From NCBI GenBank assembly GCA_963854835.1, contig OY978528.1, positions 52,424,508 through 52,488,507 on the forward strand: a stretch of DNA of 64,000 bases, written 5' to 3'. This document shows, piece by piece, positions 46,262-58,325 of this stretch; position 1 is the stretch's first letter; every line of letters begins with the position of its first letter. Under the pieces are notes generated by a model. It was given only the letters and a program-made list of their open reading frames with translations. It did not search any database and was not told where the DNA came from. A program made the position numbers and the translations under genes. This stretch comes from Megamerina dolium. Its lineage: Eukaryota > Arthropoda > Insecta > Diptera > Megamerinidae.

Positions 46262-48084
46262 GTACAAGAGGCAAAAATCTCAACTTTGTATTCCCAACAA
46301 ACCGACATATTGGCCGACGGTCAAGAGGAAGATACCAGATCTCATAGACTTTGGAGTCTCCAAAGGTTTGCAGATGGAAAATATCTTCAGAGAGTGTAAT
46401 TAAGATCTCTCATCTGATCACTTACCCACGGTAATATCTATAAAATCACCAAGCCCCCAAAGCAATTGCGTTAGAAAGAAAATAGACTGGTTGAACTTCA
46501 AGAAATATGTAAATTCCCATCTTCCTCTAAGTATTGTATTAAGAAATGAACACGATGTAGACTCAGCACTCGAAAAATTCAACCAGTTGCTCTCATTAGC
46601 TCTCAGCTCAGCCACCTGCACAAGGGTATACAAGCAATCAAACTATAGCCCATACACACCAGCCGACATTGAATTGCTAGTAAGACAGAAAAGAAGACTC
46701 CGAAGGCAATGGCAAGAATTCAGATCTCCGAATCTGAACACACAGCTACAGCACTGCACTCGAAAGGTAAAGCAAGCTCTAAAAAATAAAAACAACAAAG
46801 AGTTGGAAGATCACATAGCCAAATTAAATATTCAAAGCAATTTATAATGATTTAAACCCAAAAAATCACCTGGTCCAGATAAAATTACAGGTAAAATGAT
46901 AAAAGAGCTACCTCCGGCTTCAGTAATTCATCTCATGCACATTTTCAATGCAATCCTTCGTATTAAACACTATCCCACTATCCCAGCCTCCTGCCTCTAC
47001 TCTCTAAAGTATTCGAAAAGCTACTTGTCATGAATATAACTCCATTTATTAATCTCAACCAACTGATTTCCCAACATCAGTTTGGATTTAGAAAATAGAA
47101 CGGCACAATAGAACAAGTCCACCGCATTGTAACTCTGATAAGGAGCACTTTTGAAGAAAAAAAGTATTGCTCAGCTGTCTTTCTTGATATCACTCAAGTT
47201 TTCGATAAAGTATGGCACGATGGCCTACTTACAAACCCAAACTATTACTGCCTGCAAATGTCTCCTCTTTGCTTAGTAGCTACCTCACGAAAAGACAATT
47301 TTTCGTACATCACAAGGATTACACAACAAATCCATTGGATTCTCTCGAAATCTGGTTAGCAAAATGGCGCATAAAAGTTAATGAATCAAAGAGCGTACAT
47401 GTAACCTTCACGCTAAGGTTAGATACATGTCCCCCACTTAAAATAAATGGCCAATCAGTTTCATAATGCTCCTCAACAAAGTACTTGGGTATTCACCTCG
47501 ACAGAAGGCTGACCTGGAACAATCACATACAGGCAAAGAAAACTCAGATCAAGCTAAAAATTAATCAGTTATGGTGGCTGTTACACAAAAGTTCAAAGTT
47601 GAATCTCGAATACAAAGTGCTATTATATAAAGCAATCCTCAAGCCAATCTGGACTTATGGTATTCAATTATGGGGCACCGACTCTCCCTCAAATATCGAA
47701 AAATTGCAGCGAATACAATCCAAGTGCCTGCGAATTATTGTAAAAGCCCCTTGGTATATGAGGAACGTTATCATCCATCGAGATTTGAATGTACCCACAT
47801 TTTCTGAGAAAGTTGCAAAGTTATGCAGAAGCTACATTCAAAAATTACACAACTATCCGAATCCCCTTGGTAGGCAATTGTCGCTGAGCAAAGAAAAAAG
47901 AAATGACACATTGAATACGCTGTATAATTGCTAAACCTCGCGACCCAACAAATTGTGATGGAACAACGGAATATCACATAATTTTAAGTTAGTTTGTAAG
48001 ATGTGAATACTAATTGTGAGTTTCTACGAATGGTAGATAGATTCAATAAATTCTTAGTATTTAAACAAAAAAAAAAAAAAAAAA
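46262..48084 (+). mobile_element. Jockey-clade non-LTR retrotransposon, 5'-truncated, catalytic core deleted
   Basis: Plus frames in order: endonuclease end (PTYWPTVKRKIPDLIDFGVS), linker (46491-46847, NYSPYTPADIELLVRQKRRL), RT start (SPGPDKITGKMIKELPPASV), NLNQLISQHQFGFRK and VFLDITQVFDKVWHDGLL. A gap then removes the YxDD palm, followed by PLDSLEIWLAKWRIKVNES and 47485-47934 (LYKAILKPIWTYGIQLWGTD), and a poly-A tail at 48066-48084. It is inserted within the 3' part of the piggyBac transposase gene, opposite in orientation. Confidence 0.9.
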
Positions 48085-49060
48085 ACAAACGCTTTTCTTG
48101 CATTTTTCGCACGATGACTTAGTAGACTTAGCGTTTTTGGTATGGGCAAAACCCACAAAACTGTCAGCTTCTTTTCATTTTGGTTTTTCGTCATCATTTC
48201 TATTGTTGTCCTTTTAGATTTTTAGCTGTCAATGCCCAGACAAATCTCTACAAGTATTGTATGAAGCTGCTTCACATACTCTTTATAACTTAACAATTTC
48301 CTGACTAAACATATTATGAGTGTATATCACATAATTATTTAGAAAAGCCATGCTTAAACATGCATGCAGAATATGCATAAGGGACAAGATTAATTTTACG
48401 TGAACAGTGCGTAACAAAATTGTTAGAAATTATTTGAACTCGTTTGGAATTATCGTCAAATTGTAGACATGTTAGCCGAAATTTAAAACGATCTTTGCTC
48501 ATATCGGCCCTGTATAGAGGTCTAGATTATGTGTTATCGAAAATTTCTTCACATTTAAGGTGAAGAAGTCTCTCTTCGAAGCTAAAAGAACTAGTAGTAC
48601 AATCAAAGACTGTATTTTGATTATATTTGTAATTCTGTACCTTGCCTTGATAGTTGAGGAACCTTTATTACTCATGCTAATATCAAAATTTTTCCACTGA
48701 ACAATTTCTTTAAACATTTCAAAGCATTCAAGTGGATCTGATAAATTTTAAGACATACGAGTTGGTCCTCTAGTTTGATGCAGAACCTAAACAGATTTTT
48801 GGTTTTATGGTGAACTCCACCATTAATAAATTAATTCGCATATCATCCTCACCCACATCAGATAAATATCGTCGCACAAAACTTCCTCTTTAAAGCCATT
48901 ATTATTACACCATATCGATTCCGTCATCGCTATCGTCCAGCTCGCCTAAAGCAATATCACCATCTTCGTTATCATCACAATTGTGTGAGAATTTTTCAAT
49001 TTCATCGGTTAAGCTTAATGTTTTAAAATGTATTATAGATACCGAAATAAAAATAAAAAA
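48085..49060 (-). pseudogene. piggyBac transposase relic
   Basis: Minus strand: acidic N-terminus (DEIEKFSHNCDDNEDGDIAL), then ECFEMFKEIVQW, then after a frameshift RADMSKDRFKFRLTCLQFDD (a piggyBac hallmark, about 48440-48510). Near 48090-48180, CEKCKKSVC is the terminal Cys-rich motif. Most of the catalytic middle is deleted. The Jockey element cuts it right after the Cys motif. Confidence 0.85.
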
Positions 49061-49087
49061 TAAATAATTATCTGACACTTATAAGTT

Positions 49088-49261
49088 CTCCTAGAAGCTT
49101 TTCCATGGCAAATTTTTACTGCCGAAAGAATTGCAGAACTTTGATAGGTGGGTACCGTTCGAAAGAAAAATCTTTTCGATCTTAAAGTTATGTTTCAGCG
49201 GGGGATTGAACCCACGACCACGACCAGACAGTCAACGAACTAACCAATGAGCTACGGCACA
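49088..49261 (-). mobile_element. tRNA-derived SINE, copy 6, 3'-truncated
   Basis: On minus: GTGCCGTAGCTCATTGGTTAG, B-box GGGTTCAATCC, then GGTACCCACCTATCAAAG, ending near CATGGAAAAGCTTCT. Inserted near the right end of the piggyBac element. Confidence 0.85.
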
Positions 49262-49748
49262 CCAGATACCGAAATACAATACATTAACATTTAAAATAAC
49301 CTACACCCAATATGTAGCAAAAAGTCGAAGCTAACCTTCGTAGTTTCGGCGAACATGATAACAAGAAAAACGTGCTTACGCGTGGCTGCGATCGAAAACT
49401 CCTATGATTGATGCTATTAAAAAAAAAATAGTTTAAATAAGCTTAGCAAAGAGAAAAATTCGAAAAAGGAAACGGGGCCCGTCGATTCGACGAAGGTTAG
49501 CTTTCCAGGGTTAAACATTTTGTGCGGCAATTTATGCATATGATTGTTGTGTATTTTATAATTATATATATTTTAATATCACAAAATTTACATATATGGC
49601 TGCAATCGTATAAATTAAAGCTGCATGCATAAATATTTAATATTTAGATTTTACTGTCTATCATAGACATTGCTCTTCACCATCACTGTAGGAGAGAATA
49701 AAATGTGAAAAAAAAACAAATTCCATTATATAAATGTGAGGAAGATTA

Positions 49749-49880
49749 GTTCCGAACGGCAGAACCCTTCTAATACTGTCCCTTCTAATACTGTTCAAAA
49801 ATTTAACACGCACAACAGTAATGGAAGAGAAGCTCTGCCAATGAGCCCTTCGGGGCTTTAAGTGCCACATATTAATTTTT
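49749..49880 (+). mobile_element. tRNA-derived SINE, copy 7, rearranged
   Basis: 3' half in plus orientation (CACGCACAACAGTAATGG, GAGCCCTTCGGGGCTTTAAG), preceded by a tandem duplication of CCCTTCTAATACTGT and by GTTCCGAACGGCAGAACCC, which is the neighbouring SINE segment in inverted orientation. Confidence 0.82.
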
Positions 49881-51261
49881 TTTAGTGAAAGGAATCGTAA
49901 AACATTAGAAATGGAAAAATTAGGTAAATATCAGGTTGGAAATTGGTTGAGTTATTAATTCTTAAATACACAGGTGTCCAATTTACGGGGTTTTAAAGAC
50001 AAATCGGAAAATTGCGGGCTCTAGAAAGATTTAAAGCCCAAAAGAAGAATTTATTGTTGTTGGTACACGACCAGATGCAACCTCCACTACGTCACATTTT
50101 TGTATCAGCTTGTTGTTGTTTTTGTTGACGCTTAACCTAAAAAGTGTTTAAATAAGACATAATTACTAAAGTGGTTACGAATAATACGAAATTTTCATAA
50201 TTTCCTTTTTGTACCAAGAGGGATATTTACTTTGTAGTTAAAATAGATGTTATATTACACTTTATAAAGCACTTCTTTGTAATCAGAAGAAAAGACTCGG
50301 CCAGTCTTCCCTTACTAAGAGAATTCTTTCAAGAGTTCGGAGATCTCAACTACTTAGTCTTACAACAGTCTTTTTTAAATCCGCCAGAGGATCGACATGT
50401 TGCTGCTAATCCTTCGCTGTGGTCTCAATTCGATTCCATATTTCCGTTAGTGGCCTAGTGTACCAGATATTTCCGTTTTTACTTGCTTTGATGGTCGAGG
50501 ACCCTGTAGAACACAATCACGTGTCCGAATTTTGGTCTTGATCTACTTTGCTACACTCCTATTAGCATAAATAGTTACTCTGAGGGACTAAGCTCGCTCA
50601 ACTCTCCCTTCGGCTTTATCGATGACATAGCTTGGAAGTTCCTACATAAACTTACTAGTCTGAAAGACCTCTCAATTTGTAGTTATATCTTATCGATTTT
50701 CAATCTTTCTTCAATGGAATTAAGTCGTTTGTTTTGTATGAGTATGTTCTTTAAGCCTTAGGGTCCAACGCGCCCGTCCAATAAGTAACTTATCTCTTAT
50801 ATCCTCGTCCCAAATCTCTCCTTGCTCGTCGTTCTTATCGGTTACGTTTTCAGAGAAAATCAAAGTAAAAAATTTCGTTTGAGAAACCTTTGAGCTCCAA
50901 TCTTGTGCCATATCTTTGTGGTTACTGAGAAAGCTGTGAAAAATACGTCATATCTGCATGACTTGTGAACCAACAGAACCTTTTTGTGTCACAAATTTGT
51001 ATCGAAGTTGTCCTTCTAAAGAGGCAAATAATTACAATTCGAATTCAGCGACCCAAGTTAACTTCGAAAGAACTTTAGATTGCTTAGGTCCGAAAAGTAT
51101 AATCGCCTGTCCCATCTTACGAGTCATACCATAGAAAAATATTTCTATTACATATGGTATGATTTTATCTGAATATGTATTACAGTTGACGTTTAACAAT
51201 TTAGTAACTTAGTGTACGATTATAAGTCAAATAGTATTATAATATGTAGAAACATTTACAT
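49881..51261. other. Unassigned region
   Basis: 50280-51130 is less AT-rich than its surroundings and might be a decayed element or old coding sequence. A minus-strand frame at 50720-50911 (SENVTDKNDEQGEIWDEDIR) matches nothing I recognise and has no splice context. Confidence 0.35.
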
Positions 51262-51912
51262 TGTTGAGCAAATATTAAGCTATTTTGCGAAATTTGGCAT
51301 GAGTAACCTATGATCCAAGGATACGGAGGGTATTGATATTGGGCGTGATTGGTCAACTACCACGCCCTCTCCAAGCATATGTAATGTATGACAACATTTG
51401 GCACCTAGAATTATGTAGGCGAACCGCGGCTACTTTTGATAGTAATACAAAGCGCCTCAACTTCTTTTAAATTTAAATCGCTTTAATTTGCGCAATCTTC
51501 TGTCTAAAATAACCATAATTGACACCGAGATTAATATAGTAGTCGGAAATAAGGTGGCATAAAATCAATACGCTACGCCGACTTCATTATGTGGCTCCCG
51601 CACAAAGTCCCGGAAAAAATTTTAAGCGCCATAACTTACAACCTATTCAGCCATTTAACTTGTGATTTGTAAGCATAACTGGACTACAAGAAATGAGCGA
51701 ACCTCGCTCACAGTTTATAGTTTCCCCCATATAAAATAATCAAGTTTCTTTAATATTTAATCCGTTGTAACTTCGAAATTTTTATGCTTAGAGACACCGT
51801 AATTGACACTTCGATCAACATTGTACTCGGAAATAAGCTGGCATATAATCAACAAGTCACGCCCATTTCGTTATGAGACTCTATATAGAGTCCAGGAAAT
51901 TTAAAAAATTAC
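51262..51912 (-). mobile_element. Helitron-like repeat, copy C, diverged partial
   Basis: Inverted relative of copies A and D: AAATTTGGCATGAGTAACC, TATTGATATTGGGCGTGA and CATAATTGACACCGAGATTA, then three of the GGGCGTGG-containing units in degraded form. Neither end is preserved; its right end runs into a (TA)n tract. Confidence 0.75.
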
Positions 51913-51922
51913 TCAATTTACT

Positions 51923-52048
<126 letters not shown>

Positions 52049-52342
52049 GGGTGCCGTGGATCAGTGGTTAGTGTGTTGGCCTTCTGATCTGTAGGTCGTG
52101 GTTCAATCCCTGGCTGATGCATAACAAATTTAATATCGAAAATATTCCGACAGTAACAACTTGCCATGAAAAGCTTCTAAAAAGAACTCTGTGACAAAGC
52201 CCAGAAACAGTGATGTCACAAGGGTTCTGCCGTTCGGATCCGGCTAAAATAAGTAGGTCCCTTCTAATATTGTCCAAATTTAACACGCACAACAGCAATG
52301 GAAGAGAAGCTTGGCCAATGAGCCCTTCAGGGCTTTTAGCGC

Positions 52343-52346
<4 letters not shown>
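52049..52346 (+). mobile_element. tRNA-derived SINE, copy 8, inside a TA tract
   Basis: Starts GGGTGCCGTGGATCAGTGG (A-box mutated), B-box GTGGTTCAATCC. A deletion removes TTTCTTTCGAACGGTACCCA and following sequence; the rest runs to GCCCTTCAGGGCTTTTAGCG then CCACATATA. TA repeats on both sides suggest insertion into or growth from a TA tract. Confidence 0.9.
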
Positions 52347-52555
<209 letters not shown>

Positions 52556-52693
52556 TTGTGCATACAGACCGTGCAACCCATATAAAATACTTATGCAGAA
52601 GTGTGTGTGTGAGACGACTTCTGATACTTGTTTGTTATTTTATTTGTATAGTCCTTGTCTTTTGTAAATATTGTTAAATGAAATGAAAAAAAT

Positions 52694-54643
52694 CTCCTTA
52701 CAGTCGGCTGGGGCCGACCAAATTATACCCTGCATATGTAGAGGTATATATAAAAAGTTTGCTCGTATATCCATCCTTTTCTTCCACTACTTTGTATAGG
52801 ACCTACATTAAGAAGCAGGCGTACCTCACCAATTTTGGAGGATCAATTTCTGCCTATAATACTAAACTACATAGGTTGCAATGGGTTGACCTAGGCGTAT
52901 TAATTAGTAAGTTATGGGTGTTTAATGTTTAAGATAAATCCGAGACTTTGTACGGAAGCTATATAAAAAGTGGGCGTGACGTATCTCTTTCTGGTATATC
53001 TAATTAATTTTTCAATATCAATCCACACCTTAAATTTGGTTGTCCTACGCTAAATGGTTTGTAAGTTATGGAGCTTAAAAGTTTTAGTTTAATTCCCTCG
53101 ACTTTGTATGGGAGACCTATGAAGGAGTGGGCGTGGCACACTGATTTTCTGCCAGATTATTTCCGGCTACGATATTAATCTAAGTGTCAATTATGGTTAT
53201 TTTAGGAAGAAGATTACCGAAATTACAGCTGTTTCAATTTAAAATTTGTATGGGGGCTACAATAAACAGTGAGCGTGGTGCGCCCATTTTCTGTGAGCCT
53301 AGTTGCTCGTACAATACTAATCCATACCTTAAATCTCGTTGTCCTACGCTAAATGGTTTGTAAGTTATGGAGCTTAAAAGTTTTAGTTTAATTCCCTTGA
53401 CTTTGTGTGGGAGACTCATGAAGAAGTGGGCGTGGTACACTGATTTTCTGCCAGATTTTTGCCGACTACGATATTAATTTAAGTGTCAATTATGGTTATT
53501 CTAGACAGAAGATTGCCGAAGTTACAGCTGTTTCAATTTAAAATTTGTATGGGGGATACGATAAACAGTGGGCGTGGTGCGCCCATTTTCTGTGAGCCTA
53601 GTTGCTCGTACAATACTAATCCATACCTTGAATCTCGTTGTCCTACGCTAAATGGTTTGTAAGTTATGGAGCTTAAAAGTTTTAGTTTAATTCCCTTGAC
53701 TTTGTATGGCAGACTTATGAAGGAGTGGGCGTGGTACGCTGATTTTTCGCCAGATTTTTGCCGACTACGATAATAATTTAAGTGTCAATTATGGTTATTC
53801 TAGACAGAAGATTGCCGAAGTTACAGCTGTTTCAATTTAAAATTTGTATGGGGGCTACGATAAACAGTAGGCGTGGTGCGCCCATTTTCTGTGAGCCTAG
53901 TTGCTCGTACAATACTAATCAACACCTTAAATCTCGTTATTCTACGCTGAATAGTTTGCAAGTTATAACCGGTAACATTTTTTTAAATTTCCGCAACTTT
54001 GTATGGGAGACCCAAAAAGGAGTGGGCGTGGCATATTGCACGGAAATAATACGGCATACTGCCGTATTATTTCCGACTACTATGTTAATCTAAGTGTCAA
54101 TTATGGTTATTCTGGACAGAAGATTGTAGAAGTTACAGCTGTTTCAATTTAAAAGAAGTACAGACCCTTTGTATGAGAGCTCCGCTAAAAAGTAGGCGTG
54201 GCTCAACCACTTTTGGCGAGATTATATAGTAGTATAATATAACTCTATGTGCCAAATATTGTTGTCCCAAGTGGTATATTATGTGAGTTATAGCAAGTTA
54301 AAGATTTTGAAAATTTCGAGGTTAGTCGCTTTGAATGCTTGGTGTGGGCGTGGTTATTGACCGATCATGCCCAATATCAATCCCCTCCGTACCCTTGGAT
54401 CATAGATTGCTTATGCCAAATTTCATCGAAATAGCTCAATATTTACTCAAGTTATCGTGCGAACCAGCCAGGTGACAGACAGACGGACGGACGGACGGAC
54501 GGACATCGTTAAATCGAAAATTTAATCGACGCTGATCACGAATATATATCCATGCCTATATCTCCGGAGATTCCTTCAAGTGGACACAAACATCTGACCG
54601 AAATGAATATACCATGCATATTGCATTATGCAGGGTATAAAAA
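52694..54643 (+). mobile_element. Helitron-like repeat, copy D, 1950 bp, expanded
   Basis: Same ends as copy A but about 618 bp longer: the GTAAGTTATGGAGCTTAAAA unit occurs at about 53060, 53357 and 53657, and its relative at 53957, spaced 297-300 bp, against one plus one in copy A. A 16-bp hairpin (54041-54075) replaces part of one unit. CGGA tandem (about 54480-54505) and TATGCAGGGTATAA end present. No coding capacity. Confidence 0.85.
54041..54075. repeat. 16-bp perfect hairpin in Helitron-like copy D
   Basis: CGGAAATAATACGGCA, loop TAC, TGCCGTATTATTTCCG. At the same point copy A reads CTGATTTTCTGCCATATTAT with no hairpin, so the left arm is an inverted copy of the right arm. Confidence 0.92.
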
Positions 54644-55768
54644 TATGAAGTTTATGACACATTTAACCAAAAATAAAATACATTGTTAATACTGATAGTG
54701 AGCATGTGAATATAGTAAGGGGATTCGACTTAATGTGTAAACTCGGAAACCATGTAAAATTCATAAAGTTCACGAGATAGTTTTTGGGGAATACGCCATT
54801 TGACAGATGTGTAATAACAGTAAAATGGTCGACTGGTATTTCAATCAGGTTTGCGATTTGTCTTCTTTGCAACAATATTTTTTAAATGAATTATTGAACT
54901 TTAAGAATATAATTACATTACTCAAGAAACACTCGTATCTAAACGTTAACAGGGATCCCCTTAATGTTGTCCGCATATGTATGTAATTACATGTGTATAA
55001 CTTTAGGTTCAGAGAATATTAATTTGAATTTCTCAAGGTATTTTAAGATTTCTGGGAAAATTGTTTTCCTTCAAAAGATATTTTTAAAAATATTATTGGT
55101 AAATCACCAATATAAATATTATTTGTGTGACGCCGGAATAGATGACGGTGATTTGGTTGAAAACCTTGAAATCAATTAATGATTGTTGTATCCATACATC
55201 TTGTCATTTTAACCAGTATGTAATAGTTAATAATTAACGGTTCATAAGCAAAGAGGCAAAATATGTTTTTGAATTATTAATTCACACCTCAGTAATTTGT
55301 ACTTGCGCTTACACATATGATACATAATATATACCGTAGGTATCGGTAAACATTTAAAATATTTATGACTATAATATTTATTTCTACTATTTATATTTTT
55401 TTCGTTTTAGTTAATTGTTATTGTTGTTGTTATTGCTGTTGTGTTTATTGTTATTTTTGTTGTTGTTGATTTGATTCTCTACAACCATCCATTTATTTTA
55501 TCTTCTACTTAGATAGTACGAAATTATTTAAGGCTCTTAGCGCCAGCGGCCATTGATATGTAAATTTATAAACAACTTGTCAATAAAAAAAAACGCAATT
55601 ATCTGACGTACAAGATTAATTGCCTAACAAAAAAAAAAAAAAGAAATTAATAAAAATAGTAATAATAAAAAATGACAAAATTGTATATTAATTACATATT
55701 TTATTCAAAACTCTAATAGGTGACAATTGTGAGTGCATACATATGTATAATATGTAATATTTATATAT
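54644..55768. other. Unassigned region
   Basis: AT-rich; GTT-rich low complexity at about 55420-55470. No gene recognised. Confidence 0.45.
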
Positions 55769-56192
55769 TGTAAGGAGAATCGATGGTTGGTTATTCATCA
55801 TAATTGTGAATGGAACTAATAATGGTAGCATCGAAACGAATGTCAACGAAAATAAAATAGTCGATAACCAGAACAAGCAAACGAGAAAGAAAGAAAAAAA
55901 ACTCGAATATGATAAAGGAAGATTTTGGAGTGTTGCCACAGAGTATAAATAGGGCCAGTTGTTGACAAGTTAATCGACTGAATTCCGAAAGTGATCGCGC
56001 AAACATTGATTCAGTATCAGAGTCAAAAGTTGCAAATACATTAAAGAGCTATTCTAAATGATTAGTTATTATAAATTATTGCTGTATATAGTTGTACAAA
56101 ATAAGTGTTGCAATTATTTTTGACAGAATCCAGTGATCGAACAAGGTTGATTCCAGTAGAATTAAACGTTCACAAAATAAAAATTGGTAACA
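55769..56192 (+). repeat. Probable 5' LTR
   Basis: 424 bp from TGTAAGG to GGTAACA, with TATA box GAGTATAAATAG (55941-55952) and AATAAA (56176-56181) in the order expected for U3-R-U5. Ends are inferred from the TG...CA rule and the adjoining primer site; no second LTR is available to confirm. Confidence 0.55.
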
Positions 56193-56194
56193 AT

Positions 56195-56212
56195 TGGTGT
56201 CGGAAGTGGGAT
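56195..56212 (+). promoter_or_regulatory. Probable tRNA primer-binding site
   Basis: TGGTGTCGGAAGTGGGAT lies 2 bp after the inferred LTR end; it begins with TGG, the complement of tRNA 3' CCA. A Leu-type tRNA primer is possible, unverified. Confidence 0.5.
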
Positions 56213-56221
56213 TCTGTTAAT

Positions 56222-57329
56222 ATGGTGAAAAATTACCAACTAAAAGTGGACCAGCTTAAAAAGCTGTTGATAGAGATGAATCTATCGTCATCAGGTGCAA
56301 AGTCGGAACTGCTGGTGAAGCTAAGGCAATATATGGAAGCTAGGGGTATTAATGTAGAAGAACATGAGGAAGCCGAGATACATGTAGTTGTACATGCTGA
56401 AGAGAACAATTTAGATTCTGGTGGTCAACACATGGAATTCATGAAATCCATGATGCAACAAACGCAGCAGTAACTGCAAGGAATTAATTTAAAGCTACAA
56501 GAAAACTCCAAGCTTCAAGAACATTCAGCTTGCCAAGAAAATGTTATTGGGGAATTCCAGAAAACAACTAACCACACACTTCAAGAAATTTCTGGGGCTA
56601 TCAATGAGAAAGTTGCAGAACTATGTAGATGAAATTTCTGGTGTTATTAATGAAAAAGTCGCGGATCTGAAGGAACATGTAAATGACCTGGAAAATAAGT
56701 TCGAAGAATTACAGCACGAACTCAATCAACTAAAAATAAACGCACCATCTACATCAGTGCCTAAAGAAGCGAGTACAATCAAGCTAAAGCCGCCGACATT
56801 TAATGGATCCACGCAATTCAACATCTTCCAATTTCAATTCGAGACAACAGCTTCGAAGAATCAAAGGGACGATAGTGACAACACTGCTGCTTTAATAGTG
56901 GCATTAAAGAGTAATGCGTCAGAAGTCTTGCAGATGGTTCCAGCGAAAGATCGTGGTAGCTATCGATCACTGAGGGACACACTCCAGCGCAAATATGAAA
57001 ATGAATATAAGAGCCAATTACATAGAGTGGAATTAAGATCGTGTGTGCAACATAGTATTGGGAGCCTTCAGGACTTCGCTTCCAATATTGAGCGCTTATG
57101 TTATCTTGCGTTCTCCGGTTATTCAGAAAAATTCATCGAAAAAATAAAAATAGAGGCAGTCATCGATGTAATCCGTGATGGAGAGACTAAGCGAGCCCTA
57201 GTAATGTCACCAAGGAGTACATATGCCGAAACAGTCAGTAGTGCCTTGACGTATGAAGTCGCCAGTTTTTTTGTGTCGACGAATGCCACGAGTACGCCAA
57301 CTAGAAACAGAAACATCAGATCTGGTTGA
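56222..57329 (+). pseudogene. Gag-like gene with N-terminal SAP domain (broken)
   Basis: ATG at 56222 gives MVKNYQLKVDQLKKLLIEMN then LSSSGAKSELLVKLRQYMEA, a SAP-type helix-extended-loop-helix (a DNA/chromatin-binding fold). An in-frame stop occurs near 56472. The second block (56541-57329) has coiled-coil-like sequence, then KPPTFNGSTQFNIFQFQFET and LRDTLQRKYENEYKSQ, like Ty3-type capsid regions. A SAP domain at the start of Gag is unusual. Confidence 0.68.
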
Positions 57330-57599
57330 AGCAGTGTGTCAGGCATTCAAGTCATTAGTACAGCCTAAAGCAAGAACAACAGGTCGACGTGAAAACAAAT
57401 TTACTATGGCGCGTGACTGCCGTCTACGATGAAAACGATCAAGATCGAATTTTCCAGGAAGACAAAAGAAGGAGAATAAGATGGACGGCGATCGCTCCAC
57501 TAACACAAATCCATCGTTAAACTAAATCGAGTCAGTTTAGTGAACTGACTCCAACAATGGGTTGCCCCATCATTTCAAAACTACAGAGTGTGCCAAGCA

Positions 57600-58085
57600 C
57601 TCTATTCATGGAAAACTGGATAACAGTTCATGTTATCCAGTTAGATACTGGTGCATCACATTCCATATCAAGAGCGATTTGGTGAAGAGGTTTGAGCCTT
57701 TACTAGGAATAAAATTACGTACGTCAAGATAAAGAAACGAGTATCTATTGGAACTTGCACATGGGAACATGAATTCATTGTGGCCGACATCATCGATGAT
57801 GTAATAATTGGTGTTGATTTTATGATTGATAATGGATTTACGTTAGATTTAAATCAACGGATACTACGCTATCCAAATGACGAGCTACCATTGAACATCG
57901 GTTACAAACGTAATTTAAACATCAAACGAATACGGTCGTGTGAACGCCAAGAGGTTTCTGCAAAATCAGAAGCGGTAATTTGGGCACAGACGAATGTCGA
58001 TGATGGGACAGGCAAGTTGTGGGTACTGGAAATAATAACCCATAAAAACATCATACTTGGTAGGACGTTAGTGGAACCTAAATAA
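57600..58085 (+). pseudogene. Retrotransposon aspartic protease relic
   Basis: VIQLDTGASHSIS near 57640 holds the DTGA catalytic triad; after a stop and frameshift, 57780-58085 gives DDVIIGVDFMIDNGFTLDLN, the C-terminal half (IIG flap-floor motif). A further short block follows at 58092-58295 (ILNPTNTSTVVKKGMMIG), then the element is lost. Confidence 0.72.
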
Positions 58086-58325
58086 AATGGAATGTCACCG
58101 GTGCGAATATTAAATCCAACTAATACATCTACAGTTGTGAAGAAAGGAATGATGATTGGTCATTGCCACGAAGTTTCTGCCGTAGTAGATTGCGAAAAGG
58201 GTTCGCCGATGAAAAGTGGAAGATCGGGAACTGTTAGAGCGGAATTAAAAGCAGAGATGGAAGAATGGGCAGATGTGCTTACCAAACAGCAGTGATGTAT
58301 ATCAATCTATTTATCAAATGGAAAA

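Larger units (their letters stand above)
45911..49514 (-). mobile_element. piggyBac-type DNA transposon with nested insertions
   Basis: TTAA at 45911-45914 and 49511-49514 flank inverted ends CCATGGTAAGCTAAC and CCCTGGAAAGCTAAC (13 of 15). Both ends also hold the subterminal palindrome CGTCGATTCGACG (45957-45969, 49490-49502). Minus-strand piggyBac transposase remains lie at 48085-49060. A Jockey-type element (about 46262-48084) and a SINE (49088-49261) sit inside, so it is old and inactive. Confidence 0.88.
55769..58325 (+). mobile_element. Ty3/gypsy-like LTR retrotransposon, 3'-truncated
   Basis: In order: a probable 5' LTR (55769-56192), a primer-binding-like site, a Gag-like region with N-terminal SAP-like domain, a remnant zinc knuckle (MARDCRL near 57405), and an aspartic protease. 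No reverse transcriptase, integrase or second LTR is seen before the sequence turns AT-rich near 58325. Stops and frameshifts occur between blocks, so it is defective. Superfamily is inferred from gene order and Gag style. Confidence 0.72.

Noticed and set aside
45911..49514. Domesticated piggyBac gene
   Set aside because: The transposase has frameshifts, a central deletion and a Jockey insertion, so it cannot encode a host protein.
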